This document shows positions 1 to 10,122 of a stretch of 64,000 nucleotides of DNA, piece after piece. The notes under the pieces were generated by a model. That model ran no database searches. It saw only the letters and a list, made by a program, of their open reading frames with translations, and was not told where the DNA came from. The translations under genes and the position numbers were made by a program. Origin of the DNA: Niveibacterium sp. SC-1 (lineage in GTDB: Bacteria > Pseudomonadota > Gammaproteobacteria > Burkholderiales > Rhodocyclaceae); NCBI RefSeq assembly GCF_038235435.1, contig NZ_CP151275.1:2604001-2668000 (forward strand). The letters run 5' to 3'. Each line of letters starts with the position of its first letter. The first letter of the stretch is position 1.

Positions 1-3000
1 GAGGGCGAAACGGCCACCGGCCCCAACTATCCGCACACGCAGACGGTGAGCGTGACCCCGGGACCGGGCCAGGTGCTCACGAACGTGGACGTCGTCCAGG
101 ACCTCCCCGACAACATCCAGGTAACCGCCATCATTCCCGGTGCGGGCGGCACCCTGACCTCGGTCACCCTGGCGGACGGGCGTGTCCTCACGAACGCGAC
201 GGCCATCGATCTGGCCATCGCGAGCGACACGCTCTTCATCACGCGCTACACGGTCCACTACGCCAGCCTGAGCGGCGCCACGGATCAGCAGGTGCGTTTC
301 TACGTGCCCGAGCATTCGGCGAACGGCCAGCCGGTGCTCGATCCCCAGACGGGGAACAGCGTGGTCATCAATTTTGCGGGCCCCAGCGCGACGGGCAGCT
401 GGACGCCTATCGATCCGCGCGATGTCGTGGCGCCCGCGACCTCGATCGACTTCTCGGCCAGCGGCGACGGACTCAACGGCAGCCTGACCGCCAAGTCGAT
501 CACCCTTGAAAAGAACGCCGAGATCGAGACGGACATCGGCACCCGCGGCCTGTCGCCTGGCGACACGCTGCGCTACACACTGGATGTCGCGCTCTCCGAC
601 TATTTCGGCTTCGGCAAGACGCTGCTGAACCAGGGCCAGTTCACCATCACCGACACCGTGGGCGACGGCCAGACGCTCACCGGCACGCCGACCTTGAGCT
701 TCACCGCAAACGGGGCCGGTTTCACGGTGGCCGCGGTCTACACCGCGAGCACCGACGCCGCCGGCGTCACCACGATCAGCGTCGACATCGCGGCCACCCT
801 GCTCACCCTGCCCCAACGGCTCATCGGTGCCTTGGCCGGTGATCTCGCGATTGACGATGTGCTGCAAGGCGCCACCCAGGCGCACCTCCAGTACAGCACA
901 ACGGTCGGCCAGAGCTATACCACGCCTTACCCGCCGCACAGCGACATCAACGAAGGTGACACGCTCACCAACGCCGCAACGCTCGCGGCCACTGTCCTGC
1001 AAGACCGCACCAACCTGACCGGTTTCAGCCAGAACGACAACAGCAGCACCCAGACCACGGTGCCTACGGACAACGTGGATGTGGAGCTGCTGTCGGTCAA
1101 CAACGGTGCGCCGCCTGCGAACGGCGAGTTGCGCCCAGGCGACGTGGTCACTTTCCGTCTGAGCTACGACCTCGTCACGGGCGACTACGAACAGCTCAAG
1201 CTCACCGCCTACCTCCCCCTCCCCCTCTTCAACCTGGGCCCGACCGGGACCATCTGGCAGAGCGGATCCCAGTCGGGCGAATGGGCGCTGGGCAGCGGGA
1301 ATACCAACGCGGACCCTACGGTCACGGTCCGGACCATCGCCGGCAACGCCCTCGAATTCGACTTCGGCGACTACGCCACCGCGATCACGACCGGGAGTCG
1401 CATCGAAGTCCAGTTCACGCTCACGGTGTCCGACCAGCCCTTCGCCGACAAGCGCGCCGAGACGATCCTCGCGCAGTCTTCACAGCAGACCACCATCACC
1501 GACCAACTGCTGATCTCCACGGATGCGACGGCCATCGCCTCGGTCGCCGAGCCCCTGCTCAGCGTCACCCACGGCGTGGTGTCGGCGACCCACGGCACGA
1601 CGGACGTCACAGGCTGGAGCCAGCCGGGCACCAGCGGACAGCCCTTCCCCGGCACGCTCACCGATCCGCAGAGCATCGTCGGAGACGTACGCGACATGGA
1701 CGGCGGCGATCGTCTTCGACTGGCCACGGCGATCGAGAACCTGGGCGGCGGCAGCGCCTTCGATGTCACCACCCAAGTCACGCTGCCCGCCGGGTTGAAC
1801 TTCACCGGTGGCAGTCTCGCCGCCGCCAACCTGCTCATCTATCGGGGCGACGGCACGCAGCTGGTCGCGGGCCAGGACTACAGCGTCAGCGGCAACGTGG
1901 TGACCTTCCTCGACCACAACGGGATCGCCACACTCACCGGCGGACGCTCCGGATCGGCCGCTGACCTGGCTGGCAGCAACCTCATCGTCATCACCTACGA
2001 CGTCGTCGTCGGCAACTCACTCGTCGACAACAGCATCGAGGCCAGTCGCAACCTTGCGAGCAGCGTTTCCCTCTCGCGCTATGCAAGTGTGGACGGCGGC
2101 GCGAACTTCCTCTCGGCCGACCTCACCGCCCAGGCGCGCGAACAGGTTGCTGCGCCGGTGATTACCAAGACCTTCGCCGGCGGCAGCCTGGACGATTCGG
2201 ACTCCAGTGCAAGCCACACCACGGGCTCGGACCTGGTCGTCGGCGAGAGCATGACCTACGACATCGTCGTCACCCTGCCCGAAGGTACGACGCGCGACCT
2301 GCGCATCGACGATCTGATCCCCGCCGGCATGAAGCTGGACACAAGCTTCAACGGCAACCAGGGCTACCAGCTCATCACCACCGCCGGCGGCGCACTCGTC
2401 GCTGATTTCGGCGGCACGGTCAGCCTCACCCTCAGTGCGCCGTCCGGCAACCTGGGCGACGACGGCGCGGATGCCCGCTTCACCTTCACGGCAAACACCA
2501 CAACGGCGGACAACCAGACCAACAACAACAGCTTCGTCATCCGCGTGCGCCTTGTCGCAGACAACGTGTCGGCCAACCAGTCCGGCACGACGCTGCAGAA
2601 TGACGCGACGCTGACCTACACCGACCCCGACGGCGACACCGACAACGGATCGAGCAGTGTCAGCCGCGACGTGGCGCTGAGCAGCGGTCGCCCTACGATC
2701 ACGGTGCAGGAGCCGACCCTGCAGATCAGCCAGACCCTGATCACGGATCCGGGTCTCGGCTTCGACGAGAACGACCCGATCGAATTCTCGATCACCCTGC
2801 GCAACGGCACCGGCAGTTCGGATTTCTCGGCCTTCGACATCCTCCTGCAGGACACCCTGCCCTCCCAGCTCGGCAACTTCAGCCTCGCATCGGTCACCTA
2901 CCAGGGCGGCGCCACCAACCACGGAGGTCCGGACTTCGAGCTGGTGCAGGTGGGCAGCCAGTTCGTGCTGCGCACGGCGTCGGGCGCCAATGTGGACATC

Positions 3001-6000
3001 GCGAAAGGCGGCAGCATCGAATTGCGGGTCACCGCCATCGTCAATGCAAGCGCCGCCTCGGTACCGCAGTTCAACAATGTCAGCGAAGTGCGCTGGACCA
3101 GCCTCGACGGCAGCTCCAACACCACCGCCGATCCAGCGGGCGAACGCACGGGCGCCGATGGGCTGCTCGGCAGCGGCGTCCTCAACGACTATGCGCGCAA
3201 CAGCACGCTGACGATTCCGGTGGCCCAGGGCATTAAGGTCTCGCGCGTGGGCGGCATGGCCGACACCGCGGCGCCCGACCCCACCAACGCGGCGGAAGAG
3301 ACCGCGGCGATCGGCGAGATCGTCCATTACCGGGCCGTCGCCCTGATCCCCGATGGCTTCAACCCCAACTACGAGATCCACCTCGTTCTGGATCGTGGCC
3401 TCACGCTTGCCGACCTCGCGAGCATGCGGATCGCCTTCGTCTCCAACGGCGGGCTGGTGAGCGACGCGACGCTCGTCACCGCAGGGCAGCTCGCAATCAG
3501 CGGCAACGAGAACAGCCCCGTCGCCCAGTATCTCGCTCCGGATCTATCCGGCGCTGCGGCCACGGGCGTGCTCGATCCATCGCGAGTGACGGTGGTGACC
3601 GACCCGAGCACTGGCATCCAGACCGTCACCATCTCGCTGGGCAACATCACCAACGGCGGCAGCGACGCGCTCGACAATGACCGCGAAGGCATCGTCCTCG
3701 AGTTCAACGCCCGCCTCTCCAACGAGACCGCCAATCAGTCAGGTGCGCGCCCCGGCGTGACCGTTTCGGACCAGGTCAATGGTCTTCTTCGGGCGACCAG
3801 CGACACGCTCTACGAACGCGTCGTCGAGCCGGGCTTCAGTGGGGTGAACAAGCAGGTCACCGACTTCGACCCCAATCCTTCGGGTACGACCGGCAGTGCG
3901 ACCGTCAGCCTGTCCTTCACGCAGAACGGCGGCACGCCCGCCTACGACGTGTCGCTGACGGACAGCTTCGCCGGCGGCAGCCAGTACACATTCGTGGCGA
4001 TCGAGATCAACGGCGTCCGCTACACGAGCGCGGCGGCGGTACCGGCGCGGCTCGGCTTCACGATCAATGTCGCGGGCGGCATCGCGGCGGGCTTTGCGCA
4101 GATTGCCCAGGGTGACGCCATCACCCTCATCTATTCGGTCAGCGTACCGAACGCCAGCGCCATCGCCAGCAGCGATGCCACCCTCTCCTGGAGTAGCCTG
4201 CCGGAGAGCTTCACCAGCTGGGGGGGCTCAACAGTGGGCGCCGATGGCACCGCGGCGGGCGAGCGCACCGGCGCGGACGGCGGCGGCGGGCTCAACGACT
4301 ATGTGCTCAAGGAAGGCGCAGGGCTGGGCCGGATCAGCGGAAACCTGTGGAACGACACCGCCTCGGCCACCGGTTCCGCGACGCCTGACGGACCCGGCCT
4401 CGCCGGCCAGACCGTCACCCTGACATGGGCAGGCCTGGACGGCGACATCAACACCACGGCCGACAACAAGACCTTCACGACGACCACGGACGCCTCCGGC
4501 GCCTACTCCTTCGGGGTGCTCGCCGCCGGCACCTACCGGATCGGTGCTCCGCTCGCCATCGATACCCCACAGCCGCAAGGCGGCCTCAGGGTCCGCATCG
4601 ATACGGACGGTGCCACGCTCGGCAGCATCGACGTCGCTCTGGGCGAAGGCGCGAGCAGCGCTGCGCATGCCGGCTACGTGGAACAGAACGACGCGCCCAC
4701 GGTGACGCTGCCCGACAGCGTCACCGGCGACGAAGACACGGTGATTGCCCTCACCGGGATTTCGGTCGCCGACGTCGATGCCGAGCGCGATCCCAACGCG
4801 ACCGACCGGATCGTCGAAGTTCATCTTTCCGTAGGGGCCGGGACGCTGTGGCTGGACTCGACACCTGCCGGGGTCACGTCCAGCACCCAGCACCTCGACT
4901 CCCTCACCCTGCAAGGACGCGTGGCGGACCTGAATCTGGCGCTCACTCAGCTGCGCTACCAGGCGATCGCCAACTTCAATGGCCAGGACCGGCTGGGCGT
5001 CGTCGTCAACGACCTCGGCAACTTCGGCGACGCGGACGGCAACGGCATCCCCGGCGAGGCGGGCGACGCGCTCACCGCCAGCGGTTCGGCGACGATCATC
5101 GTGAGGCCGGTCAACGACGCGCCGGTCGCCAACGACGACAACACGGTCGCCGTCGAGGCCGGGGGCAAGAACAACGATGAGGCGGGCATCGACCCGCAGG
5201 GCAGCTTGCTGGCGAACGACACCGATGTCGACATGGATCCGACGCTCAACGGCAACATCGACCAGCTGCACGTCATCTCTGCCGGTCTCGATGGCAGCCC
5301 GCAGACCAGCATCGCAAACGGCACCGTTCTGCAGATCACCGGCCTCTACGGGACGCTCTTTGTCTCCTCGGGCGGAGGCGCCCGCTACGAGGTCGACAAC
5401 AGCAACACGACGGTGCAGCAATTGCGTAGCAGCGGCGATACGCTGACCGAACGCTTCGCTTACACCATCGCCGACACCGCCAACGCCACCTCCTCTGCAG
5501 TCCTCACCGTCACGATCGAGGGTGCGGACGATGCTCCGGTCGGCCAGGACACGGCCGGCACGGCAATCGAGGCCGGCGGCGTCGCCAACGGCACGCCGGG
5601 CGCCGATGCGACGGGCAACGTCCTGGATGCGGCCACTGATGTCGACACCCACGGCGAATCGCTCAGCATCACCCATGCGCGCCTGGGCGACGAATTCCAC
5701 TACGACAACGCCGCGGTCGTTCCGCCCGCCAGCGACTGGAGCACAGGCGCGGTCGTCACGGGCTTGTACGGCAGCCTGCATATCGGCGCCGATGGCACCT
5801 ATCACTATGTGGTCGACAACAACAACGCGACCGTTCAGGGCCTGAGCCCGAACCAGACCCTGCAGGAACTCTTCAGCTACGAAATCACGGACCTTGCGGG
5901 ACAGCATGATCTCGCCCAGCTGACCATCACCATCCAGGGCGCGGCGGACAATCCGGTCGCGAGCGACGACCTCGCGCAGGCCCAGGCGGCCATCGCCGAG

Positions 6001-9000
6001 GGGCAGCAAGGCGAAAGCAATCCGTCGGGCAATGTCATCACGCTCGCGAGCCGGCCCAACGACACCGACAACGGCATCGACACAGACGTGGACGCCAATG
6101 ACCGCCTTCCGGGCGCGCTCACGGTGAGCGGCATCCGCACCGGCACGGAAGCCGCCGCGAGTGCGCTCACTCCCCTTGGCGGGAGTCTCGTGCAGATCGA
6201 TGCGGACTACGCCACCCACGGCGGCGTGCCCGTTGCTTCGGGCCAGCCTTTCGGGCGACTGAGCATCGCGCCCGACGGCAGCTTCCACTTCGATGTGAAT
6301 AGCGACAATCCGCAGGTCCAGGCCCTTGCCGCCTCGGACTACCTGGAAGTCGTCTTTACCTACGAGATCACCGACACGGCCGGCAAGACGGACCTCGCGC
6401 AGCTCGTCGTACAGGTCTTCGGCGTGAACAATCCACCCGTGGCCCAGACGACACTGGCCGTCGCCACGGAAAGCGGTGGCGACGCCAACGCCAGCCCCGG
6501 CATCGACCCGACGGGCAACGTGCTCGTCAGCGCCGTGGACCCCGAGGGCGACGCGCTCTCGGTCACCGGCATACGCACCGGGCCGGAAAGCGGCACGGGC
6601 GCGAGCGGCACCGTCGGCCAGGCGCTGCGCGGCCTCTACGGTGACCTCACGCTCAATGCCGATGGCAGCTACACCTACGTCCTCGACAACACCCTGGCGG
6701 CGGTCGAAGCCCTGCGCACTGGCGGTGACAGGCTGGTCGAGCGCTTCACCTACACCATCTCCGACAACAACGTCAGCGTGCCGCAGTCGGACTCCGCCGA
6801 GATCGTAGTCGTGATCCGTGGCCAGGACGACACGCCGGTCGCCGGCGACGACAGCGCCACGGCGCAGGAGGCGGGTGGCCGGAACAACGGCACGCCCGGC
6901 ATCTCCCCCAGTGGCAATGTGCTCGACAACGACAGCGACGCCGATGGCGGCGACGTGCCGGCCGATCTGCCGCAATACGACTACGGCGAGACCCGTACCG
7001 TCGTCTCGGTGCGCACCGGAACCGAGACAGGCTCCGGCACTGCCGGCACCCTGGGCACCGAACTGCGTGGCAACTACGGCTGGCTGCAACTGCAGGCCGA
7101 CGGCAGCTACGTCTATCGTGTCGATGACAGCATGGCGGCCGTGCAGCAACTGCGCACCAGTGCCCAGACGCTGGTCGATGATTTCAGCTACGAAGTGGCG
7201 GACACCGCCGGCAGCCGCGACCGCGCCACCTTGAGCGTCACACTGCGCGGCGCGAACGACGCGCCGGTCGCCAATGCCGATACGGCAACGGCGATCGAGG
7301 CCGGCGGCAGCGCGAACGGCACGCCAGGCACCGACCCCTCCGGCAACGTGCTCAGCAACGACACGGATGTCGACGCGGGCGAGGCACTTTCCGTCATGCA
7401 GGTCTCCCAGGGGGCACGCACCGCCACGCCGGGCAATGCGCTGTCAGGCCAGTACGGCAGCCTGTTGCTGCAAGCCGACGGCAGCTACACCTACCAGGTC
7501 GACAACAGCAATACGGTGGTGCAGTCCCTGCGCTTGAACACCGACACGCTCACGGAAACCTTCACCTACGAGATCAGCGATATTGCCGGCGCGCGCAGCG
7601 TCGCCACCCTGACGGTCGTGATTCGCGGGCGCGACGACAGCCCGGTCGCCAGCAACGACCTCGCGCTCGCCACCGAGGCCGGCGGCACCCTGAACGCACA
7701 GCCGGGCGTGAACCCGAGCGGAAACCTGCTTACCAACGACAACGATGTCGACGGCGCAGACACCAGGCAGGTCGATGGCATCCGCACCGGCGACGAAGCC
7801 CAGGGCGGAAGTTTCAGCGTCGTATCCGGTCCCCAGACCCTCGCAGGGCTCTACGGCACGCTGACGGTCAAAACGGACGGAAGCTACAGCTACGAGGTGA
7901 ACAACGATCTGGCCGCGGTCCAGGCCCTGCGCCCCGGCGACACGCTGAACGACCTCTTCACCTACCGCATGCGCGACACGGCCGGCGCGAGCGACACCGC
8001 CGAGCTGCGCGTCGTCGTGCGGGGCGCGTGGGATGCGCCCGTGGCCACCAACAATATCGGCTACGCCGTAGCGCAGAGCGAGCTCTCGCCTGGCCGCGAC
8101 GCGGTGGGCCGGCTGCTCGACCCCGAGGCGACCATCGCCGCGGACAGCGATGTCGACCGCGGCGACATCTTCCCGCTCAATGGCATCCGCTATGGCCCGG
8201 AGATCGCCGCCGGGCCCTTCGCCAACGTGACCGCCAATACCAACTCGGGCGATGGCACCCTGTTCGTGGGCGTCTACGGTGTGCTGGTCGTCGGGGCCGA
8301 CGGCAGCTACGTCTATCGCGCGGACCCCAGCAACCCGGTTGTCCAGGCACTCGGGCCGCGCGACTTCGTCACCGAGACCTTTACCTACCGGATCAGGGAC
8401 GAGGGCGGCCTGACCGACACCGCCGAGCTGACCATCATCGTCCGCGGACAGAACTCGGCTCCGGTCGCGGGCAACGACACCGCGCTGGCGGTCGAGGCCG
8501 GTGGCGTCGCCAACACTACGCCAGGGCAAGACCCCGCCGGCAACGTCTTGGGCAACGACAGCGATGTCGAGGCCGACGCACTCGCGATTACGGCGATCCG
8601 CACGGGTCGCGAGAGCGGCACAGGCACCGATGGCCAGATCGCCAATGCCTTGCGCGGCCAGTACGGCACCCTGACCATGGGTGCTGACGGCAACTGGAGC
8701 TATGTCCTCGACAACGCACTGCCCGAAGTCGAAGCGCTGCGCACGGCCGGGCAGACGCTCACGGACTTCTTCACTTACACGGTCGAGGACATCTACGGCG
8801 CCTCCGACCAGGCCGAACTGCGCGTCGTGATCAGTGGCCGCAACGACACGCCCACAGGCACCAACGATGCCGCGGTCGCCATCGAGGCTGGCGGCACCGC
8901 CAACCGCACGCCCGGCCTCGATCCGCAGGGCAACGTGCTCGCCAACGACCTCGATGTGGACGGCGTGGCCTATGGCGAAACGCACGCGGTGCTGAGCGTC

Positions 9001-10122
9001 GCCAACGACTCTGGCGTGATTGCAGCCGCAGGCGAGGCGCTGCAAGGACGCTACGGCAGCCTCATGCTCAATGTGGACGGCAGCTACCAGTACATCGTCG
9101 ACAACAGCAACCCGGCGGTACAGGCCCTGCGCACGGCAGGCGAAGTGCTGCATGAGAGCTTCACCTACCAGTTCAGCGACCAGGCCGGAGCCATCGCCTC
9201 CGCCACGCTCGCCATCGAAATCCACGGCGCGGACGATGCGCCCGTCGCTGTCGACGACCAGGCCATCGCCACCGACCTGCATCCTGCACCCCATGCCAGC
9301 GGCGCCGTATTGCCCAACGACAGCGACGTGGATGGCGGCGACGCGCTCGTCGTCTCTGGCATCCGGGCGGGAAACGAATCAGGCAGCGGCGCCGCAGGGG
9401 TCGTGGGCGAAGCGCTCAATGGCCGCTACGGCACGCTGACCATTGGCGCGGACGGCCACTACACGTACCAGATCGATCTCACCAATCCCGAGGTCATTGC
9501 CGCCTCCGGCCTGGGCCTGGTGCTGCAGGATGTCTTCACGTACACGGTCACCGACCGCGCCGGTCTCGCCGATACCGCGGAACTACGGCTTGATCTGGTC
9601 ATCTCCGCGCCGCCCAATCCGGAGGGCACGCCCGATCCGCACTGGGGCAGCAACCCCTTCTTCACGAGCGGCAGTGCGCCACTGCCCGATGTCGACCCGG
9701 CCCTCTTCGTGACACCGGTGGTGGGCCGCAACGCGATCGTCGCCCAGGTCTCCGGCCTGCGTGCGGACGGCAGCCAGATCGCCTGGCTGCTCACACCCGA
9801 GAACACCAGCGAATCCATCGGTGCTGGCCTGGGGCAGGTCGAAGGTCAGTTCGTGGGTCACGCGATACGTGCCGGCCAGCTCGAGAACGACGTCAGCCTG
9901 GCGCATCTCAAAGGCCGCGCCGGCCGCATCGACCTGAGCGCCGATGGCCTGCTGCCCAGCCCCTCCCTCTTCCCTGCCCTGCCCGAGCACATGCTCGAAG
10001 GTTTCCACAGCGAAGCGCCGGAGCCGCCCGCGCGCACCGCCGAGGCCTTCAGCCGACAGATCGCCAACGCGGCCCAACGCCGCGCGCTGGCCCCGATGAC
10101 GACCAAAGGAGTCGCAGGATGA
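1..10122 (+). CDS. Giant repetitive surface/secreted protein (DUF11-like, SdrD_B-like, cadherin-like and VCBS-type repeats), 5'-partial
   Basis: The frame is open from the first base, so the true start lies upstream; 3,373 residues are visible. The first ~1,435 residues are Thr/Asp/Gly-rich beta-sandwich modules of the DUF11 kind, with a recurring GERTGADG..LNDY signature (near 3145 and 4258). An SdrD_B-like domain follows (about 1440-1560, GxVxGxxWND-type opening), then a cadherin-like module starting NDAPTVTL (about 1563-1700), then eleven VCBS-type repeats (about 1703-3202). The last ~170 residues are a non-repetitive tail. There are no Cys-rich or membrane segments and no RTX nonapeptide series (GGxGxD), although such proteins often carry one. 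The stop overlaps the start of the TolC-type gene (ATGA), so it is translationally coupled to its probable export genes. Role as adhesin or biofilm matrix protein is inferred from family architecture. Confidence 0.85.
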   Translation, partial: EGETATGPNYPHTQTVSVTPGPGQVLTNVDVVQDLPDNIQVTAIIPGAGGTLTSVTLADGRVLTNATAIDLAIASDTLFITRYTVHYASLSGATDQQVRFYVPEHSANGQPVLDPQTGNSVVINFAGPSATGSWTPIDPRDVVAPATSIDFSASGDGLNGSLTAKSITLEKNAEIETDIGTRGLSPGDTLRYTLDVALSDYFGFGKTLLNQGQFTITDTVGDGQTLTGTPTLSFTANGAGFTVAAVYTASTDAAGVTTISVDIAATLLTLPQRLIGALAGDLAIDDVLQGATQAHLQYSTTVGQSYTTPYPPHSDINEGDTLTNAATLAATVLQDRTNLTGFSQNDNSSTQTTVPTDNVDVELLSVNNGAPPANGELRPGDVVTFRLSYDLVTGDYEQLKLTAYLPLPLFNLGPTGTIWQSGSQSGEWALGSGNTNADPTVTVRTIAGNALEFDFGDYATAITTGSRIEVQFTLTVSDQPFADKRAETILAQSSQQTTITDQLLISTDATAIASVAEPLLSVTHGVVSATHGTTDVTGWSQPGTSGQPFPGTLTDPQSIVGDVRDMDGGDRLRLATAIENLGGGSAFDVTTQVTLPAGLNFTGGSLAAANLLIYRGDGTQLVAGQDYSVSGNVVTFLDHNGIATLTGGRSGSAADLAGSNLIVITYDVVVGNSLVDNSIEASRNLASSVSLSRYASVDGGANFLSADLTAQAREQVAAPVITKTFAGGSLDDSDSSASHTTGSDLVVGESMTYDIVVTLPEGTTRDLRIDDLIPAGMKLDTSFNGNQGYQLITTAGGALVADFGGTVSLTLSAPSGNLGDDGADARFTFTANTTTADNQTNNNSFVIRVRLVADNVSANQSGTTLQNDATLTYTDPDGDTDNGSSSVSRDVALSSGRPTITVQEPTLQISQTLITDPGLGFDENDPIEFSITLRNGTGSSDFSAFDILLQDTLPSQLGNFSLASVTYQGGATNHGGPDFELVQVGSQFVLRTASGANVDIAKGGSIELRVTAIVNASAASVPQFNNVSEVRWTSLDGSSNTTADPAGERTGADGLLGSGVLNDYARNSTLTIPVAQGIKVSRVGGMADTAAPDPTNAAEETAAIGEIVHYRAVALIPDGFNPNYEIHLVLDRGLTLADLASMRIAFVSNGGLVSDATLVTAGQLAISGNENSPVAQYLAPDLSGAAATGVLDPSRVTVVTDPSTGIQTVTISLGNITNGGSDALDNDREGIVLEFNARLSNETANQSGARPGVTVSDQVNGLLRATSDTLYERVVEPGFSGVNKQVTDFDPNPSGTTGSATVSLSFTQNGGTPAYDVSLTDSFAGGSQYTFVAIEINGVRYTSAAAVPARLGFTINVAGGIAAGFAQIAQGDAITLIYSVSVPNASAIASSDATLSWSSLPESFTSWGGSTVGADGTAAGERTGADGGGGLNDYVLKEGAGLGRISGNLWNDTASATGSATPDGPGLAGQTVTLTWAGLDGDINTTADNKTFTTTTDASGAYSFGVLAAGTYRIGAPLAIDTPQPQGGLRVRIDTDGATLGSIDVALGEGASSAAHAGYVEQNDAPTVTLPDSVTGDEDTVIALTGISVADVDAERDPNATDRIVEVHLSVGAGTLWLDSTPAGVTSSTQHLDSLTLQGRVADLNLALTQLRYQAIANFNGQDRLGVVVNDLGNFGDADGNGIPGEAGDALTASGSATIIVRPVNDAPVANDDNTVAVEAGGKNNDEAGIDPQGSLLANDTDVDMDPTLNGNIDQLHVISAGLDGSPQTSIANGTVLQITGLYGTLFVSSGGGARYEVDNSNTTVQQLRSSGDTLTERFAYTIADTANATSSAVLTVTIEGADDAPVGQDTAGTAIEAGGVANGTPGADATGNVLDAATDVDTHGESLSITHARLGDEFHYDNAAVVPPASDWSTGAVVTGLYGSLHIGADGTYHYVVDNNNATVQGLSPNQTLQELFSYEITDLAGQHDLAQLTITIQGAADNPVASDDLAQAQAAIAEGQQGESNPSGNVITLASRPNDTDNGIDTDVDANDRLPGALTVSGIRTGTEAAASALTPLGGSLVQIDADYATHGGVPVASGQPFGRLSIAPDGSFHFDVNSDNPQVQALAASDYLEVVFTYEITDTAGKTDLAQLVVQVFGVNNPPVAQTTLAVATESGGDANASPGIDPTGNVLVSAVDPEGDALSVTGIRTGPESGTGASGTVGQALRGLYGDLTLNADGSYTYVLDNTLAAVEALRTGGDRLVERFTYTISDNNVSVPQSDSAEIVVVIRGQDDTPVAGDDSATAQEAGGRNNGTPGISPSGNVLDNDSDADGGDVPADLPQYDYGETRTVVSVRTGTETGSGTAGTLGTELRGNYGWLQLQADGSYVYRVDDSMAAVQQLRTSAQTLVDDFSYEVADTAGSRDRATLSVTLRGANDAPVANADTATAIEAGGSANGTPGTDPSGNVLSNDTDVDAGEALSVMQVSQGARTATPGNALSGQYGSLLLQADGSYTYQVDNSNTVVQSLRLNTDTLTETFTYEISDIAGARSVATLTVVIRGRDDSPVASNDLALATEAGGTLNAQPGVNPSGNLLTNDNDVDGADTRQVDGIRTGDEAQGGSFSVVSGPQTLAGLYGTLTVKTDGSYSYEVNNDLAAVQALRPGDTLNDLFTYRMRDTAGASDTAELRVVVRGAWDAPVATNNIGYAVAQSELSPGRDAVGRLLDPEATIAADSDVDRGDIFPLNGIRYGPEIAAGPFANVTANTNSGDGTLFVGVYGVLVVGADGSYVYRADPSNPVVQALGPRDFVTETFTYRIRDEGGLTDTAELTIIVRGQNSAPVAGNDTALAVEAGGVANTTPGQDPAGNVLGNDSDVEADALAITAIRTGRESGTGTDGQIANALRGQYGTLTMGADGNWSYVLDNALPEVEALRTAGQTLTDFFTYTVEDIYGASDQAELRVVISGRNDTPTGTNDAAVAIEAGGTANRTPGLDPQGNVLANDLDVDGVAYGETHAVLSVANDSGVIAAAGEALQGRYGSLMLNVDGSYQYIVDNSNPAVQALRTAGEVLHESFTYQFSDQAGAIASATLAIEIHGADDAPVAVDDQAIATDLHPAPHASGAVLPNDSDVDGGDALVVSGIRAGNESGSGAAGVVGEALNGRYGTLTIGADGHYTYQIDLTNPEVIAASGLGLVLQDVFTYTVTDRAGLADTAELRLDLVISAPPNPEGTPDPHWGSNPFFTSGSAPLPDVDPALFVTPVVGRNAIVAQVSGLRADGSQIAWLLTPENTSESIGAGLGQVEGQFVGHAIRAGQLENDVSLAHLKGRAGRIDLSADGLLPSPSLFPALPEHMLEGFHSEAPEPPARTAEAFSRQIANAAQRRALAPMTTKGVAG
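5110..9605 (+). repeat. Eleven tandem VCBS-type repeats inside the giant protein gene
   Basis: Units of roughly 125-160 codons each begin with a DAPVA..D motif, continue through EAGG..N.TPG.DP.GN, DVD.GD, IRTG.E, YGTLT, ADGSY.Y, VDN....VQALR and FTY.I.D.AG, and end in a beta strand with G.ND. Unit starts are near 5115, 5535, 5947, 6430, 6829, 7258, 7639, 8029, 8455, 8848 and 9232. The repeats are diverged at DNA level, so recent expansion is not evident. Acidic DVD segments suggest calcium binding, which is inferred. Confidence 0.85.

Noticed and set aside
4228..7149. Very long open frame antisense to the VCBS repeats (973 codons)
   Set aside because: The giant protein on the other strand has a clear repeated protein pattern. 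The antisense product is Arg/Ala/Val/Asp-rich with no domain and arises from GC-biased codons.
5110..9605. VCBS repeats considered as a CRISPR array or DNA satellite
   Set aside because: Units are long, protein-coding and diverged at DNA level; there are no short identical repeats with unique spacers.
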